Shown here: piece after piece, positions 63,014 through 64,000 of the stretch | Layout of the letters: each line of letters begins with the position of its first letter | Position numbering within the stretch: the stretch's first letter is position 1 | Assembly: GCF_000018145.1 (NCBI RefSeq) | Contig: NC_009952.1 | Location: 1,054,001-1,118,000 of the forward strand | Direction: 5' to 3' | From: Dinoroseobacter shibae DFL 12 = DSM 16493 | Lineage (GTDB): Bacteria > Pseudomonadota > Alphaproteobacteria > Rhodobacterales > Rhodobacteraceae | DNA length: 64,000 nt | Position numbers and translations under genes: made by a program | Notes under the pieces: generated by a model | The model's database searches: none | What the model saw: only the letters and a program-made list of their open reading frames with translations | Told to the model about the DNA's origin: nothing

Positions 63014-64000
63014 ATGATCAGAGACACTCTGATACTTGCGGCCTGCGCGTCCGTCATCGGCAGCGCGGCCCTTGCCACCGAGAAGATGCGGATTTCGCTG
63101 CAATTGCCGCTGACCAGCCATCTGGGCGAGAACCTGCAGCTTTTCGAGAAGGAGGTCGAAGAGCGCACAGGTGGTGCGATCGACGTGGAAATCTATGACA
63201 GCGCAACCCTTTACCGCGACAAGGAAGTGCCCGCGGCCGTCGGCTCCGGCGCGATCGAGGCCGGGGTGGCATCGCTGACGCAGTATGTGGGCGACGCGCC
63301 GGTGGTGGACGTGTTCTACATGCCCTTCCTGTTCAACACCGAAGAGAAAGTGCGCGCGGCGGTGGCCGAAGGATCGCCCGTGCGCGAGATCCTAGAGACG
63401 GAGATCGCCAAGACCGGCGGCGAGGTTCTCTATTGGCAGGCCTATGGCGGCGCAATCCTGCTCAGCCAGGATGAGCCGATCCGCACCCCCGAGGACATGC
63501 AGGGCAAGAAGGCGCGGGTCTTCGGCAAGACGCTGGGCGATTTCGTGACCGCCGCGGGCGGCGCGCCGACGCTGATCTCGGGTTCCGAGCAATACCTGGC
63601 CTATCAGCGCGGCACGGTCGATGTGGGCATGACCGGTGTATCGGGCGTGAAATCCCGCAAGCTGTGGGAGGTGATGGACACCATCACCAAGACCAACCAC
63701 GCCAATATCGAGTTCGTGGTGGTGGTCAACAGCGACTGGTGGAACGGACTGGATGCCGAGACCCAGGGCCACATCAACGCGGCCGCACAGGTGGCACAGG
63801 ATGATGTGCGTGACCGTATGGCCGCGATCGAAGCCGAAGCCTACGCTGCCGCGGAAGAGAACGGCATGACCATCGTCGAGTTGACCGACGAGGAGCTTGC
63901 CAAGTGGCAGGCCGTGTCCCAGCCGGTCTATGACAGCTATCTCGCGGCGACGGGTGAGGCGGGGCGACAGATCCTCGACGCGCTCGGCGTGAACTCCGGC
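63014..64000 (+). CDS. dctP: TRAP transporter substrate-binding protein DctP (3' end cut by window edge)
   Basis: At least 329 codons are in view with no stop. Signal peptide RDTLILAACASVIGSAALA, then the DctP pattern: SHLGENLQLFEKEVEERTGG, YDSATLYRDKEVPAAVGSGAIEAGV, MPFLFNTEEKVRAAVAEG, DMQGKKARVFGKTLGDFVTAAGGAP and VDVGMTGVSGVKSRKLWE. GGGAGGA at 63002-63008 supports the ATG. It starts a separate TRAP set that presumably continues beyond the window. Confidence 0.95.
   Translation, partial: MIRDTLILAACASVIGSAALATEKMRISLQLPLTSHLGENLQLFEKEVEERTGGAIDVEIYDSATLYRDKEVPAAVGSGAIEAGVASLTQYVGDAPVVDVFYMPFLFNTEEKVRAAVAEGSPVREILETEIAKTGGEVLYWQAYGGAILLSQDEPIRTPEDMQGKKARVFGKTLGDFVTAAGGAPTLISGSEQYLAYQRGTVDVGMTGVSGVKSRKLWEVMDTITKTNHANIEFVVVVNSDWWNGLDAETQGHINAAAQVAQDDVRDRMAAIEAEAYAAAEENGMTIVELTDEELAKWQAVSQPVYDSYLAATGEAGRQILDALGVNSG

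Overview
The window is a chromosomal stretch of a high-GC alphaproteobacterium, most likely a marine member of the Rhodobacteraceae (Roseobacter group). Several things point there: the aroA-cmk-rpsA-ihfB order, DUF1476 (the F1-ATPase zeta inhibitor), a DUF2852 protein, the Bpt-type N-end-rule transferase, four TRAP transporter sets plus DctB/DctD, a betaine-homocysteine methyltransferase/corrinoid/DUF1638 cluster, and family-typical intergenic repeats carrying CCCCGGAGTATTT. No tRNA, rRNA, CRISPR array, prophage or insertion sequence was seen.

Layout. 1-11.7 kb is core metabolism: miaB (cut by the left edge), trmB, aroA, cmk, an H-NS-like protein, rpsA, ihfB, a LapA-domain protein, trpF and trpB. 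A block of four tandem palindromes lies between a small conserved gene and trpB. 11.9-13.4 kb is an unusual three-gene cassette: two exported Asp-rich repeat proteins (one Tat-exported with a PepSY-like domain) and a membrane-anchored LuxR-type regulator. 13.8-16.7 kb is a complete TRAP operon. 16.7-31.2 kb is a large catabolic island. On the minus strand it has a TRAP set, a lone molybdenum hydroxylase large subunit, an FAD hydroxylase and a racemase-like protein. On the plus strand it has a GntR regulator, a CitE-like lyase and an amidase. A second minus operon has a FAS1/MaoC-type hydratase, an enoyl-CoA hydratase, an atypical SDR, a cupin and an MmgE/PrpD protein. 31.6-39.0 kb is a plus operon with a polyamine-type ABC transporter, a polysaccharide deacetylase/allantoinase-like hydrolase, a class III CoA-transferase and an acyl-CoA dehydrogenase. 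Together 16.7-39.0 kb looks like one uptake-and-degradation locus for an N-containing organic acid or heterocycle. Three of its enzymes (CoA-transferase, hydratase, CitE-like lyase) match the logic of itaconate/mesaconate-type C5-dicarboxylate breakdown.

39.0-41.2 kb holds a Slam-like outer-membrane protein next to a TbpB-barrel-like lipoprotein, probably a dedicated surface-display pair. 41.4-46.8 kb is mixed housekeeping (glycosyltransferase, ICMT-like protein, DUF1289, ruvX, sodB, sufE). 47.0-50.1 kb is the corrinoid/homocysteine methylation cluster. 50.4-53.7 kb has DUF1476 and purC-purS-[zinc alcohol dehydrogenase]-purQ. 53.8-56.9 kb is dctB-dctD, whose DctD lacks the sigma-54-contacting GAFTGA loop. 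57.0-60.0 kb has bpt, RDD, DUF2852, YbaK and a small membrane-anchored protein. 60.2-64.0 kb has a TAXI-type TRAP pair and the start of another DctP, cut by the right edge.

All functional calls are from reading the sequence and from family knowledge; no database search was run. The best candidates for undescribed biology are the Asp-rich/LuxR cassette, the tandem-palindrome family, the Slam-lipoprotein pair and the catabolic island with its catalytically atypical enzymes.
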